Positions 12,000 through 24,592 are shown, counted from the first letter of the stretch. The stretch: 64,000 nt of DNA from Eucommia ulmoides (GCA_016647705.1 CM028340.1:11113001-11177000); one strand, 5' to 3'. A program made the numbers and translations. The notes: generated from the sequence alone by a model not told the origin.

Positions 12000-13390
12000 T
12001 TGAGGTGCTCCTTACAGGTTATTCTAAAAGCTTCAATAACTAAGGACAAATGGTTCCTAGATAGTGGTTGTTCTCGAGACATGATGGGAGACAAAAGAAA
12101 ATTTACGTCTTTGACACCTAAGGATGTAGGTCATGTGACTTTTGGAGACAACGCAAAGGGTAAAATTATCGGTATAGGTAATATCGGTAATGGTACTACT
12201 ATTATTAAAGATGTATTACTAGTTAATGGATTTAAACATAATTTGCTTAGTATTAGTCAACTATATGACAAGGGCTATAATGTTATATTTGATCATGATA
12301 GGTGCAATATTAAGAATAGTCATGATAGTAGTATCTTATTAGTTGCATAACGTTTTGAGAATGTTTATACTTGTTCATTTGATGATTTTTATTCTCAAAT
12401 TTTATCTTGTTTGAATGTTTTATCTGAAAATAGTTGGTTATAACATAGAAGACTTGAGCGTGCTAGTATGGAGTTAATCTCTAACTTATCTAAGAAGAGT
12501 CTCATACGTGTCCTATCTGATTTGAAATTTGTGAAAGATAAGGTTTGTAATGCATGTCAATTAGGCAAGCAGGTTAGATCATCATTTAAGAAAAAGATGC
12601 ACCCGTCCACGTTTAGATGTCTTAAATTGTTGCATCTTGATTTGTTTGGTCCTAACTTTTTTGCTAATTTTGGTGGTAAGTTTTATGCTTTCGTTATAGT
12701 TGATGATTATTCCAGACTTACCTAGGTATTTTTTCTGGCGAAAAAAAGTGAGGTTGCTTCTGTTCTTGCTAAATTTTGTAAATGTGTTCAAAACGAGAAC
12801 CAATATTTCATTATTAACATTTGAAGTGAAAGAGGAAGAGAGTTTAAGAATGATGATATGGTAAGTTACAATGATGAGTATGGTTATGCCCATAACTTTT
12901 CTACACCAAGATTACCGCATGTGGAAAGGAAGAACATGACGCTTCAAGAGATGGCCAGAACAATGCTTAATAAAAATAGCTTACGATTTACTTCTAGGAT
13001 GAAGTAGTTAGTACAACTTGCCACATAGTGAATTGGGTATCGATTTGTAGAGGGTTTAACAAAACCCCATATGAAATCTAGAATGGTAAGACTCCTAATA
13101 TTTCCTATTTTAAAGTATTTGGATATAAGTGTTTTATTTTGAATGACAAGGATAATCTTGGTAAATTTGATGCTAAATCTATTATGGGATTTTCCTTGGA
13201 TATGCTACTAACAGTACAGCTTATAGAGTTTATAATAAACATACGTTAATAGTAGAAGAAACTATGCATATTATTTTTTAGGAAGCTGATCCATTCTTGT
13301 CGAGAAAGATTTTGGATGATGGTGATGCAGGTATTTCAAATAACCAAAACCAAGGTGATAATGTACCTAAGGAAAATGATTCAACTTTAC
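12000..13390 (+). pseudogene. Copia protease and integrase region (family C)
   Basis: The aspartic protease motif WFLDSGCSRDM is intact, with the catalytic Asp codon at about 12060, and the protease frame runs to 12347. The GAG-pre-integrase zinc region (CNACQLGKQ) is near 12546-12580. The integrase core starts with LLHLDLFGP (first catalytic Asp) and IVDDYSRLT, then a stop. The second catalytic position reads SERGREF instead of the usual SD-x-G-x-EF, so Asp is replaced by Glu. The third position (VERKNMTLQEMA, near 12915) is kept. Several stops and frameshifts follow between 13000 and 13200. This integrase is non-functional. Confidence 0.88.
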
Positions 13391-13408
13391 CACAAGCTAT
13401 AGACAGTA

Positions 13409-15052
13409 TTGGGACATTCAGTAAAAGAAATCATCGGTAATTTCGAAAGAGGTGTAAGTACTCGTTCTTCTTTTAGGGATATAATTAATCTTGATTTCTT
13501 ATCTCAAATTGAGCTTAAAAATATAGATGAGGCGTTAACTAATGAATCTTGGATTTCCGCAATGCAAGATGAGTTAATTCAATTTGAGCGGAATAAAATA
13601 TGGTTTCTTGTTCCGAGATCGGATTTTCATCCAATTATTGGTACTAAATGGGTTTTTAGAAATAAAAAGGATGAATCTGGCATAGTATTTCAAAACAAAG
13701 TAAGATTAGTAGCACATGACTATAATCAAGAGGAAAGAATTGATTATGGTGAAACCTATGCTCTTGTTGCTAGACTAGAAGCAATTAGAATGCTACTCGC
13801 TTTTGCATGTTCACATAATTTTAAGTTATATCAAATGGATGTAAAGAGTGCATTTCTAAATGAGTTTCTAGCAGAAGAAGTTTATGTGGAACAACTCCTA
13901 GGATTTGAAAATGATAAATTTTCCGATTATGTATTTAAATTTCGCAAGGTTTTGTATGTGCTCAAACAAGCTCCTAGAGCTTGGTATGAGAGACTTAACC
14001 GATATTTGATCGAAAATGATTTTCAAAGGGGTATTTATGATATAATACTGTTTCTGAAGCAAACTGATTATGATATCCTATTAGTATAAGTGTATGTTGA
14101 TGATATTATTTTTGAATCTACTAATGAAGATCGTTGCTAAGAGTTTTCTAAGATAATACAGGTTGAATTTGAAATGAGCATGATGGGAAAGTTGAATTTC
14201 TTTCTTGGATTGCAAATTAAGCAAATCAAAGAAGGGATATTTATAAACCAAACTAAATACACCAAGGAGTTGTTAAAGAAATATGGCTTGGATGGCGCTA
14301 AAGAGTATAAAACCTCCATGGCAACGGCTACGAAGATCGACAAAGACGATACGGGTAAAAGTGTTAATGAAAAAATGTATTAAGGTATGATTGGTAGTCT
14401 ATTGTATTTAAATACTAGTAGACGTAACATTATGTATAGTGTTTGTCTTTGTGCTAAATTTCAGTCTTGTCCTAAAGAATCGCACTTGACTGCGGTTAAG
14501 AGAATTTTTAGATACTTAAAGGGGACGATTAACCTAGGATTATGGTATCCTAAGGAGATTGATTTTAAATTGGTAAGTTACTCTGACGTTGATTTTTCTA
14601 GTTGTAAAGTTGAGCGAAAAAGTACAAGTGGGTCATATAATTTGTTATGACATGCATTGGTTTCTTGGTCAAGCAAGAAACAAAATTCGATAGTCTTATC
14701 CACTACTGAGGCTGAATATATGGCAGTTGGTAACTATTGTACTCAAATCTTATATATTAAGTAACAGTTAAATGACTTTGGAATTTGCATTGAGGAGGTC
14801 CCGATTTTTTGTGATAATAAAAGTGTTATTTGTCTAAGTAAGAATCCTACACATCATTCACGAACTAAGTACATAGAGATTAGACATCACTTTATTCATG
14901 ATCACATTCAGAAAATGGACATTGTTGTTGAGTATATTTATACCTCCAACCAGCTTGCTGATGTTTTTACCAAACCACTAGAGGAAGATCAATTTGTGAA
15001 AATTATTCGCGATTTTGGTATGGCTAGGCATAATAATGTTTGCCTAGAGTAG
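13409..15052 (+). pseudogene. Copia reverse transcriptase and RNase H (family C)
   Basis: The frame at 13409-14089 covers RT fingers and palm (WISAMQDELIQFERNKIW; GTKWVFRNK; YQMDVKSAFLNEFL). A TAA at 14087 sits just before the catalytic YVDD motif (14093-14104). RT continues at 14174-14383 (LNFFLGLQIKQ). The connection and RNase H follow at 14387-15052 (MIGSLLYLN; SYSDVDFSS; STTEAEYMAVG; FCDNKSVICLSKNP; HHFIHDHI) and end at TAG 15050-15052. Downstream is GACAAAGGGGGAGAATTAG, the purine-rich text typical after pol in Sireviruses. Five or more in-frame stops make it a pseudogene, but domain order PR-INT-RT-RH is complete. Confidence 0.9.
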
Positions 15053-15309
15053 ATTTCTTTAGTGTTCCCCCCTCCCCAATTTTTTTTGAGATGACAAAGG
15101 GGGAGAATTAGTTGATGTTTTGTTGAATATCTTAAGGAGGTGTTTATTGTATATTGAAATTTATTCTTTGATTGAAAATATTTTGATTATCTTCATTACT
15201 ATGATTTAATGTGTTATAAAACTTGCCCTCGGATTCAGGGGGAGTGTGGTTATATTATTGTTTTGTAGAAAACATCAAAGTTAATTGTCATCATAAAAAA
15301 TGGAGAGAT
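15053..15309 (+). mobile_element. Family C 3' untranslated region and polypurine tract
   Basis: It contains a G-rich run (AAAGGGGGAGAA, about 15097-15108), a second GGGGGAGTG run near 15239, and AAAAAATGGAGAGA directly before the 3' LTR at 15310, the likely polypurine tract. No coding frame. Confidence 0.7.
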
Positions 15310-17454
15310 TATTGATCCTAAAATTTTGATGGACAATTAAAGGTTGATATTTTTTGTGGAACTAACGGTTTGATTAAGTGTTTCAGTTTATTAGTTCAAA
15401 ATGATGAAGATATGATGACAAAGATGATGAATGATTAAGAGGTTGAAGAATTTGAAGAGTTTAGGGCAAAAAATTCAGGTTAAATTTCAACTCTTAATAT
15501 CACAATTAGGATCACACACATCACAAAAAGTTTTTTAAATGATTTTTATAAATATGTGTCTTTTTGATAGGATCCTAATTAGTTAAATTATTTACTCCTA
15601 TGTGTAATTGAAAAAGAAATATTAATAATTGATTAAAATTGAATTTAAGTATTTAGTGGAGCTAATCAGGAAAAAAAATCGGTTAAAAGGGCGAAAATAT
15701 AAATGAAAATGGATTAAAAATGAATTGAGAGAAGTGTTCCAGTAATAGTAAGTCAACAGGTAAGTCGACCGAAGAATAGAAGGAAAAGTCTTTGTATATC
15801 TTGGTCGACAGGTAGGTCAATCTGTACTTAAATATGAACTCTCTATATTTATAAGTCGACAGAGCGGTCGACCTGTGACCAGAAATGTAATTCTATGAAT
15901 CTCTAGGACGATAAATAGGTCGATCGATTGGCTGTGGATTTTTGGCTTGGCTATATCCTAAATCTAGCGGTTAACCGGTAGTTATTGGTAAGTCAACTTA
16001 TGGCACTGTTTCAGGATTTTGTGGAATTCTGGATTGTATTCTAAACGTAGCCGTTACTAGCTATTTTATGGTTAGGATTCACGAGATATATTAAGAATTT
16101 AATATTATTTGAGATATGCAACATATATTATGATATCCCTATAGATTTGGTTAATTAAGTTTGAATATTTCTCAATTTGGTACATGTAATTCTTTCTATC
16201 CTATTTAATTGTGATTGAGACATATTTGGGGGATTAATTGAGAAGTTTAAAATTTATAATTAAGTTATATGAACCAAGATGAAGTCTTAATGATATAAGG
16301 GGTCTATAAGAGCAATTAAATGTCATAATAAGTGGGAATTAACCGTTAGAGAGTTTATTTTATTCTCATTTATATAGACCTACGTTTTTCGTATTAGAGA
16401 GAGAGAGATCAAAAGAATTATACTGAGTTTTTCTAAGAGAAATCATATTGAGAGAATTGTGAGAGTTTTTCTAAGAGTTATTCTTAAGGACTATTTACTG
16501 TGAATCATTGCTGCTACCAAATCTGAAGTGACATTGCTATAATTATTCTTTCAGTGGATTTCGAGTGAGATCTTTCCTAATTATTTTCTATTAAGTATTG
16601 CTTGATTATATTGGGAATTTGATCTTTAGAAATTGTTTTCTAATTTTGTTTATTGAAAAATATTTTTGAAACAATTTCTTGAAGAAATATGATTACGTGC
16701 TACCCATTTTTTGTTTAGAATCAGATTTTGAATATCTTAATTTTCTATCACTAGTTTTGGGATATTAATTGAGTTCTAATTTATCTAGAGCGGTAGAAAC
16801 TCTAAGTGATAGAAATTACTTATCAATTTATAATTGGTGAGTTGTGTGACGGATTAAATACTATTGAGAGTATTTAATCTAAGGGTAGCTGGTTTTAGTC
16901 TTTTCCTGTAAAGAGATTGAGGCAGTAATTCTTCCTGGATTGAATTGATTTGTGAGTAATTTTGTAATGGTTTAATCCTTATTGGGTAAAAGGATATTTG
17001 GAGTGTTTGTGAGGTTTTGATTCTTTAGCATTAGTTTAAAAAAGAATTAGGTTATTCTTGAGCCTGTAAAAAGTAGAGGTTATTCCTAAGCCTATGACAA
17101 AGAATTTGTAAAGGTTGATTCTGAGCTTGTAAAATAATCTTTGTGAGAGTTTGCTTCCTACCTTTAAAGGAATCTTGAGTTTAGTGGGTACGACTCTCCG
17201 TAGGGCTCGAAGGACTGGATTAGCCAAGAGTAGCTTGGTGAACGAGTATAAATTTTTGGTGTGTTGCTATCTTTACATTATTTATTTTTGTTGATTGGTG
17301 TGCATCTAGTTGATTTTATATTTCCGCTGTGATATAAATATAATAATTAATTCAGGATGAAAATTAATTATTTGGATTACTAAAGTATTTTTTATTTGAT
17401 AATTTTTTTATTTACGCAATTCACCTCCCTCTTGAGTAGTTCATTGGGCCAACA
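15310..17454 (+). mobile_element. Family C Copia element: 3' LTR
   Basis: It starts TATTGATCC (a TG-to-TA change from the usual TGTTGATCC) and ends GGGCCAACA at 17454. The 5-base duplication GAGTT follows at 17455-17459 and matches 8857-8861 exactly. This 2145-base copy defines the full LTR, and the solo copy at 55169-57304 is the same length within 10 bases. The promoter region probably lies near TATATAGAC (16370) followed by GAGAGAGAGAG. The GTCGAC dyad cluster is at about 15750-16000. Confidence 0.93.
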
Positions 17455-17554
17455 GAGTTGATCAACAAGATCAACAAGTATAAGAAGCACGACTTCTATT
17501 TCTCTAACTTGGATTCCAAAGATATAGGTTCACCTACTTCTCCTGGGTCAGAAT
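17455..17554 (+). pseudogene. Antisense-ORF protein, C-terminal part, after the Copia insertion
   Basis: After the duplicated GAGTT the frame opened at 8485 continues (INKINKYKKHDFYFSNLDS...) and ends in TGA at 17552-17554. The short Ser/Pro-containing tail ends the protein. It rejoins in register with 8861, which supports one ORF split by the family C element. Confidence 0.7.
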
Positions 17555-19139
17555 GAAGCCACCCTCAGCCTTGGTTTTATGAAGAAAAAACCTTTTTTTT
17601 TAATGAACAGTTTTTGTTGTTCTTGATTTTTTTATTTTTTATTTTGTAACCATGTAGCTCCCTTTCTTTTTATAATATAAAAAATGGGTTTCTTGATCTT
17701 ATATGTGTTGTGTTGCTACATGTTGTTTGTTTGTGTTACCCTCTTGCCAGCCTTCCTTCATAACTTGATTAGAAAACTAAGCTAGTTATGAATTAATCTC
17801 TAGGCTTTAGGCAATAAGTAAAACATTTAAGTTACAAACTTAATAATAAGTAGTATCACAATCATGAAGGGTAAACAAATATACCATCATAGGAATTTTT
17901 CATTAGGAAAACCTTTTCATTTTGGTCTATAACATTATTCTCAAGATGTTATCCACTCTCGAACTTATTAAATAAGTTTCCGTGATTTTGTATCTTGATT
18001 GAGTTTGTGATGGTGATGACAAGAAGCTTGTGTTGATGGAGATTTTTGTGACTAATAAGTCACGTCAGCTTCTCTTAGTTTTGAAAACTATAAGTTATAG
18101 ATGGCGAATTGATTTTGCACTGTTCAAAATGCATTGTGCTTGTCTAAGGTTGCGTTGATCTACTCAAATAACATTTGGTGGGTTGTTTTACCATTCTCTC
18201 TTTAGGCATTATGTGAGTCTGCCGAATTTCTTTGATAATGGTGATCATGGTAAGCTGAGATGCTCAATTATTTTGATTACACTTATTTTTTCATTCTAAG
18301 TAGAGAATGAGTAAGATGGTCAGCCCGCCCATTTAAGAATGAATAAGCCGATCTGCTCTACTCATGCTGAGTTGAGATGCTTAGTTTTCGTGAGCCAACT
18401 GATCTGATCTGCTAATTTGAGAATGAGTAAACAGATCAACTCTACTTGAGCTGAGTTGTGGCGCTCAGTTTGTACTGAGCTAAGACACTCAGTTGTAGTA
18501 AGTAAACTGACCTGCTCTGCTTATTTGTTAATGGGTAAACAAATCTGCTTTGCTCATGCTGAGCTGAAGTGTTTAGTTTGTGCTGAGCTAAGGTACTTAG
18601 TTGTATTGAGTAAATTGATCTGCTATGCTCATTTGTGAATAAGTAAACAAATCGGTTCTACTTATGCTGAGCTGAAGTGTTCAGTTTCTGCTGAGGTAAG
18701 GTACTTAGTTATAGTGATTAAACTGACCTCCTTTGCTCATTTGTGAATGAGTAAATAGATCGGCTCTGCTCATGCTGAGCGAAGGTGCTTAGTTGTAGTG
18801 AGTAAACCGACCTACTCTATTCTTTTGTGAAGGAGTAGACAGATCGGCTTTACTTATGCTAAGCTGAAGTGCTCAGTTTTAGAGTTTAATGTTAAATATA
18901 TGTCTTATACTTAGTTTCAATTTGTAGAATCGCATTCATAAGCGTCGCAAAATTGATAAGGAGAATATTTATTTGCTTTATTCAAATAACGTATCCCAAA
19001 AAGAGAAAAAATAACTTCAGAACAATCAATGAAAAATATGAATCGGAGAATGATCAGAAAACTTGTACAAAGTACTTCTGTAAGTAAGAGATGTTCAACA
19101 AACAACTTCAGAACAATCAACAAAAAATATGAATCGGAA
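17555..19139 (-). mobile_element. Gypsy (Tat-like) 3' non-coding region with a tandem array
   Basis: No coding frame on either strand. It lies between the end of integrase (minus strand, 19140) and the antisense ORF end (17554). It contains the array at 18290-18880 and, at 19010-19170, two direct copies of about 110 bases sharing AATATGAATCGGA and TACAAAGTACTTC. Tandem repeats in the 3' untranslated region are common in Tat-lineage elements. Confidence 0.6.
18290..18880. repeat. Tandem array of about 109-base units, about five copies
   Basis: The phrase GAGTAAACAGATCGGCTCTG and the following TCATGCTGAGCTGAAGTG recur at about 18426, 18535, 18644, 18753 and 18836. Spacing is 108-111 bases, with a shortened last unit. 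Units are clearly diverged, so the array is old. Confidence 0.8.
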
Positions 19140-21425
19140 AATGATAAAAAAACTCATACAAAGTACTTCCATAGGTAAGAGATGTTCCAAGGCCTGGGGA
19201 TTGCCATACCATCGAGATCTTTTAGAAAACAGGTCCCTGGTCTATTTACCTTGGTAACTCATTAAGGGTCTTCCCAATTAGGGGCTAGCTTTCCCAAGTG
19301 AGCTTCTGAGCGATGAGGCATTACTCTCCGAAGTACTAGGTCTCCTACCACAAAGTGTCGCGGTCCTACTGCATGATTGAACATACGTGCCATCCTCATT
19401 GATGCCTTGTCACTTCTCTCTTCCAATTGGTCCATGTCTTCCCGTAAGACTTATTCATTCTCTACTAGGTTGATCATACCATCCTGCCTAGACGGCAGCC
19501 CAATATCTATTGGAATAATGACTTCAATTTTGTAAGTCATGAAGAAAGGTGTCTCACTTGTGGTAGAAATTGGAGTTGTTTGGTGAGCCCACAATACTCC
19601 TGGGAGTTGTTTTACCCACTTTCCTTTGGAGTTATCTAGTCGTTTCTTGGGTGCCTCCTTGATGGAATGGTTTGTCACCTCAGTTTGTTCATTGGTTTAC
19701 GGGTACGCCAGGCTAGATGTACAATGTTGAATCTTTAGTTCATCGTACATCCATGCAACTTTTAAGCCAGTAAAAGGTGTTCCGTTATAAGAGATGAGTA
19801 CTATAGGTATACCAAAATGATAGATGATATCTTCCAAAAGAAGTTCTTTACCTTGTTTTCTCCCATGGTTGCGAACGATTCAACTTCAACCCTTTCGGTG
19901 AAGTAATCAATCACCACCAGTAGGTATTTCGTGTTCCATGGTGCTGGAGTAAACGATCCTAGCACATCCATCCCCCATTGAGCAAATGGCCATGGGCTGG
20001 TTATTGTTATCTGTTGTTGAGTTGGAACCTTTATATCTTTAGACAATCATTGACATTTGTTGCATCTCTTAATGTACTTTTGCGCATTACTACGCATTGT
20101 TGTCCAGTACTATCCTACACATAATGCTTTGTGAACTAGGGTCCTCCCTTATTAATGATTTTCACAAACCCGTTCATGTATTTCTTGCAAGATAAATGTG
20201 GCTTCCTTTGGTCCCAAACAAAGTAATAGAGGTTGGGAAAAAAGATCATCTATACAGTTTATCGTTGGTCAGCATATACCTTGATACTTTGTATACAACT
20301 TTCCTGGTAAAGTCCTTGTCTTGTGGTAGAATCTCTTCTTTTAAATAACGAACAAAAGAGGTTCTCCTGTCTTCTTTTTGATCCAATTGACCTACGCAAG
20401 CGTAATAGTTAGCTGGTACTTCTATAGATGGTTGTTCAAGGAATTCCACCAGTTTAGATCGTTGATCAGGTCCAAATATAGAAGCTAACATTGACAAAGC
20501 ATCTGCTCTCGCATTTTTAGCTCTTGGGACGACTTCAAATTTGCAACTTTGGAGGGTGGAGATTAACTCTTTCACCTTTCAACATAAAGGCGCAATCTTT
20601 TCTCATTTATTATGAACACTCCATTAATCTGGTTGACCACCAATTGAGAGTCTGATTTTACCTCCAGAAGTTGGGCTCCTAACTTTTGGTAAGAGTCAAC
20701 CCAATGATCACTACTTCATATTTCGCTTCGTTGTTGGAAGTACAAAATCTGAGCTGCAGTGCCTTTTCAAGCAAATCTCTTTCAAGTGTTTGTAGATCTA
20801 TGCCTATACCACACCCCTTCATGTTTGAAGCACCATCAACCCACAGCTTCTACCGTGTAGCTAACTGATCAGGGCAATATTTGCCATCTTCTGCTACAAC
20901 TTTTGCTGGTAGGGTTAGTTCAACAAAAGTCTACCAAGGTATGCCCTTTGATTGCGGTTCTAGGCTTGTACTTGATGCAAAACTCACCATGTTCAATCGT
21001 CCATTTCATAAGACACCCAAAAGCCTCTAGCTTGTGTATTAAAGCTCAGAGTGGGTAGAAGGTCAGCACGTTGATCACGTGTGCCTGGAAATATAGTCTG
21101 AGCTTCTGTGATGCAGTCACCAAGGCTAGGGTGAGCTTCTTTAGTTTGGTGTACCGAGTTTCTTATGTTACCAATGATTTGCTGATGTAGTAAACCAGCC
21201 TCTGTCCTTCTGCATGATCCTTTATCCGTGCAGGGCTTACCGCCACAGGCGTTACTATCAAATAAAGATAAAGCTCTTCCCCTAGAATGACTTTGGCTAA
21301 CATCTCAACAGAGCCCAAGTAATCTTTAATGGATTGTAGTGCTTGTTCACAGTCTTTACCCTACCGAAAGGTATTGTTTCTCTTTAAGATTTTGAAGAAA
21401 GGGGCACACCTATCAGCGTTCCAGT
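19140..21425 (-). pseudogene. Gypsy (Tat-like) pol remnant: RT thumb, RNase H, integrase
   Basis: Read from 21425 down: the RT thumb and RNase H-like part (FFKILKRNNTF; GQRLVYYISKSL; KLRLYFQAHVINVLT), then a second RNase H region (20900-20500; VPRAKNARADALSMLAS), then the linker to integrase (20246-20400). The integrase core (20046-19451) has WGMDVLGSFTPAP as the first Asp. The second catalytic region reads SYNGTPF where SDNGTQF is expected, so Asp is replaced by Tyr, and EVTNHSI follows. The integrase C-terminal end is near 19240-19150 (RPWNISYLWKYFV). Many stops. Protease and the catalytic half of RT, including the YxDD motif, are absent because the region joins gag at about 21425-21460. 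Confidence 0.88.
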
Positions 21426-21429
21426 GCTG

Positions 21430-22830
21430 CTTGACGGATCTTTTTTTTTTTCCTCACGATTGGATTCTCCAGTTGCTGGGTTGGTTGAGTTTATCATAAA
21501 GATCACTTCACAATTTTTATTGGGATAATCCTTTTTGTGCTCCTTGTTACGGTTTTCTTCGCGACAACTTTCATTTATAGGCCTCTTTCTATCCCTTGAG
21601 CGTCCTCACAAATAATCACATAGCTGACCTATGTCAATTAGTCGCTTAATTTCTTTCTTGAGTTCCTAGCATTCGTTAGTGTAATGATCGTGGTCCCTAT
21701 GAAAATCATAGTACTTCGACCTGTTCTTTATGTTGGACTTGGTAGTCTACCTGGGAGGCCATTGAACTACCTCGGATGCACGGATCACATGTTGGATTCT
21801 AGAGATTGGAATCCGTAGACCAGGTAGGTTTAGCTCCTGACGTGCTTCAGGTCTGGATCCTGAGCACTTGGGCCGATCTTTACGCCTGTTTGAGCTACTG
21901 CCCTTTATCCTGCTGTGGTCCTTATCGCTTTGCCTAGGATGATCTTTAGTACATCCCCTTCCTTCTCTTGTAAGCTTGACATCCTCCAACTTCATGTAGG
22001 GTTTTTCTTTCTCCATCAATTCAAACATACTCCTGGGATTTTTCTTGGTGAGAGAGTCTTGAAATCTTCTATGGCGCAGCCCTGACGTAAATACATTGAT
22101 GATGATGTTTGAATCACATCCCCCAATGCATGTCAGCTCTTTGTTGAACTGGCTTATATACTGGCGCAAAGTCTCTTATTTCTCTTAACACAGGGCCAAC
22201 AGATAATCAGGTGCTTTCATCAACCTTTGACAGGTTATGAAGTAGTTGGTAAACATCATCCCAAACTCTTTGAATGACGAGAGAGAGTTAGATGGGAGCA
22301 TATGTAACCACTCAAGGAAACAACCCTTTAAAGTTGTGGAAAAAGCTCTGTAAACTGCCGAGTTGCTTGCTCCATATAAGTTCATGACATGCTTAAACTG
22401 GCGGATGTGGTCCACAGGATCTGCCTTCCCATCATATTTCTCAAACTTCGTGGGATCAAATCTTTCTGATAGTGCACAACCAAGATATCTTAAGTGAATG
22501 ACATTTTAGTGCCCTTCAACAACGTATCTAGCTCATCCAAAGGCTGACCGCTCTCCACCTTGCTTCTAAGCTACTGGCGTGAATCAAGCGTCTCACTTCG
22601 GTTATATACTATTCTCTCTTACGGTTGATTGTTGGTATTTCCCTGGGTGGCTCTCTCTTCTTGGGATTGTGGGTTAGTTAACCCTGGAGATTCTGCTTCT
22701 TGACCCAGATCGTCATCGATGGTTAAAGGTTGTGGCCTACTTTTGGAAATTATCTCCACCATGTACTTGATCATATTCGCTATCTCTGATATTTTCCTAG
22801 TTAGAGTGTTAATCTTTGCATCTGTGTTCT
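21430..22830 (-). pseudogene. Gypsy (Tat-like) gag remnant
   Basis: Minus-strand frames 22415-22185 and 22169-21747 encode the retrotransposon gag domain (MDHIRQFKHVMNLYGASN; ISQFNKELTCIGGCD; VFTSGLRHRRFQDSLTKKNP; MEKEKPYMKLEDVK). The C-terminal part (YYDFHRDHDHYTNEC) follows near 21720-21680. The FTSGLR-RRFQDSLTKKNP phrase is typical of Tat/Retand-type gag. The leader upstream (22420-22830) contains an N-terminal gag frame with several stops. Gag ends in a poly-T stretch at about 21440, where a deletion joins it to the RT thumb. Confidence 0.88.
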
Positions 22831-22980
22831 GAACTTCTGGAGGAGGGTCAGCATGAACTTCTTAATGTGTTACCAGAACTTTGTTGTCAGCTTGCAGTGG
22901 TAAATCACTGCTTTGGCTGTGAGTTGCTCCTCTTGCTCGTAGTTGCCTCATTGTTGCGACGGAAAGCTTTTACGTTAGTG

Positions 22981-23625
22981 TATCACATAGATGGCACCAA
23001 ATGATGTAGCTAGAAATTCCCAGGATTTGCAAACTTTTTCTCACGTGCCAAAAACCTCTTCGCCTTTCTCCTTTGACCTTCAAAACCATTTAGTTCTAAG
23101 GGGACACCGGTGTGGTATTGGCTAGAGATCCTTTGACATGAGAATAAATTAATCTGGTAATGGAGAAGGCTAATATACAGATTGAATTGTTAGAAATAAA
23201 TAATGATACCTTCCTTTTATATAGGCTCAGTTATCCTATGCCGTTCCATTGGTGAGATCGCCTGTTACGTGATCTACTTCTAACAACTTGGAAGATAACC
23301 ACGATCTTTTCCCTTTATCCAGGGAGAGATCTTTTGTAACGTACCCCATTAACCATGGGTTGTTACAATCAACAGGTTATAATGTTCTTCATGCGTATGG
23401 GATACAATCACGATATAATAACCTATTTGTTCCTTGGTCCTAAACACTGTGGGCTTTGAAATGACCCACTGATGGGCCTTTTCATAAGGCTGTTTAACTA
23501 ATATAGTGGACTGCTGAAGTGTTTACTCAAATGGGTCTGTCAGGTTTGGCCCAAATAATTTGTCGGGTTTACTTATTTTGGGTTGGATCACCAACCCGAT
23601 CTGACCCGTTAAGGCTCCACGCCTA
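22981..23625 (-). mobile_element. Gypsy 5' LTR and primer-site region
   Basis: On the minus strand the leader just before gag reads TTTGGTGCCATCTATGTG (about 22984-23001). This resembles the TTTGGCGCCGTCTGTGGG phrase that follows the LTR in many Tat-type elements. The LTR would end in CA at 23002 and extend to about 23625, where family E begins. It includes GC-richer text and probable promoter sequence. No second LTR is visible, so boundaries are uncertain. Confidence 0.5.
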
Positions 23626-23934
23626 TGTTAGTTGTGAGTGGGAGTTTTCCTATATCACATGGAGACCATGAAAATTATTCACATTTATATATTAGAGGAA
23701 TTAATTTGTATTTCTATAATTGATAGAGAATCCCATAGATTTGGTAATTAGCCCATAGCTTAGGCAATTGTGTATTTCTATAATTATCTCATTGAATTGA
23801 TAGTAAACCCATAGATTAGGTAATTAGCCAGATTTAGAATATTTGATTCACTCTTGTACATGTATATATTCCTCACCTTTATTTAATGGAAAAGATGTCA
23901 TTATTTCCAACATTTTTTTATTGTACCAGAGCTG
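23626..23934 (+). mobile_element. Family E short LTR (about 287 bases) with primer-site-like sequence
   Basis: TGTTAGTTGTGAGTGGGAG at 23626 to TTTCCAACA at 23912 has TG...CA ends. Nine bases later TGTACCAGAGC (about 23922-23932) resembles the tRNA-Met primer site TGGTATCAGAGC. Two internal near-repeats (CCCATAGATTTGGTAATTAG and CCCATAGATTAGGTAATTAG) lie about 85 bases apart. Related sequence is inverted at 26414-26520, and its GGAGACCATG phrase recurs at 35573. Confidence 0.5.
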
Positions 23935-24592
23935 ATACGTTCCTTACCTGTCTCTTTCCCCTACTATCTCATTTTTCTAATTTTTTTTCTTTTTTCTCTC
24001 ACACTTTGGTAGCTAATTATTTTGTCTCTACAATACCGCAAGTGTGCGGGTCAAGTTTTAATAGTATAGTAATGAGACAGAGTTGTCGTATCCATAGGGA
24101 TTGGTTTAGATCGTCACTAAGTACCGCGATTATCGTAACCTAACTTTATCTAGGCGATCCAATTTTGGATTTTTTGTAAAAATTGAAACTAAACTAAAAT
24201 AAATACAAAAAAAAATGTGGATTTTCTATGCACTAATGTTCTAGGGGATTGATTTCATCTCGTTATTCCCGTGTTATCCTATTAAGCAATTATTAGTTAA
24301 TTTCGTTCATTCAATAATCAAGGTCCCCATGCTATTCCTCTCTCACTACCTCTCTCGAGCATAAAGTGAGAGAATATGTAATAACTTCAATACCGATATC
24401 CCTATCCCGTATTTAGGTGAAAACATTAGTTATACCTGATCTCATAGATTACGCGAGTTCTAAATATCTCCTGATCTATTAAAGCTTATGTTATGTTTAA
24501 TCTAAGTCCGAACCCAGGATTACCTCTCCTGAGTGTTAAATCTCAAGTTCTCAATTCAACCAAAATATCATGTGAAAGCTTACATTGGAAGC
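23935..24592 (-). mobile_element. Older family A-like LTR, first segment
   Basis: It contains the family A hallmark text near 24037-24150 (CGCAAGTGTG, GTATCCATAGGGATTGG, TAACTTTATCTAGGCGAT), reading as an LTR on the minus strand. It is cut at 24592 by the solo LTR A (target duplication GAAGC) and resumes at 26002. It is more diverged from the other family A copies than they are from one another. Confidence 0.65.

Noticed and set aside
18290-18880. CRISPR-like regular repeats
   Set aside because: Units are about 109 bases, diverged along the whole length and without spacers; plant nuclear context.
23886-24143. 85-codon plus-strand frame with hydrophobic start
   Set aside because: It spans the join of family E and an A-type LTR; T-rich non-coding text makes the hydrophobic stretch.
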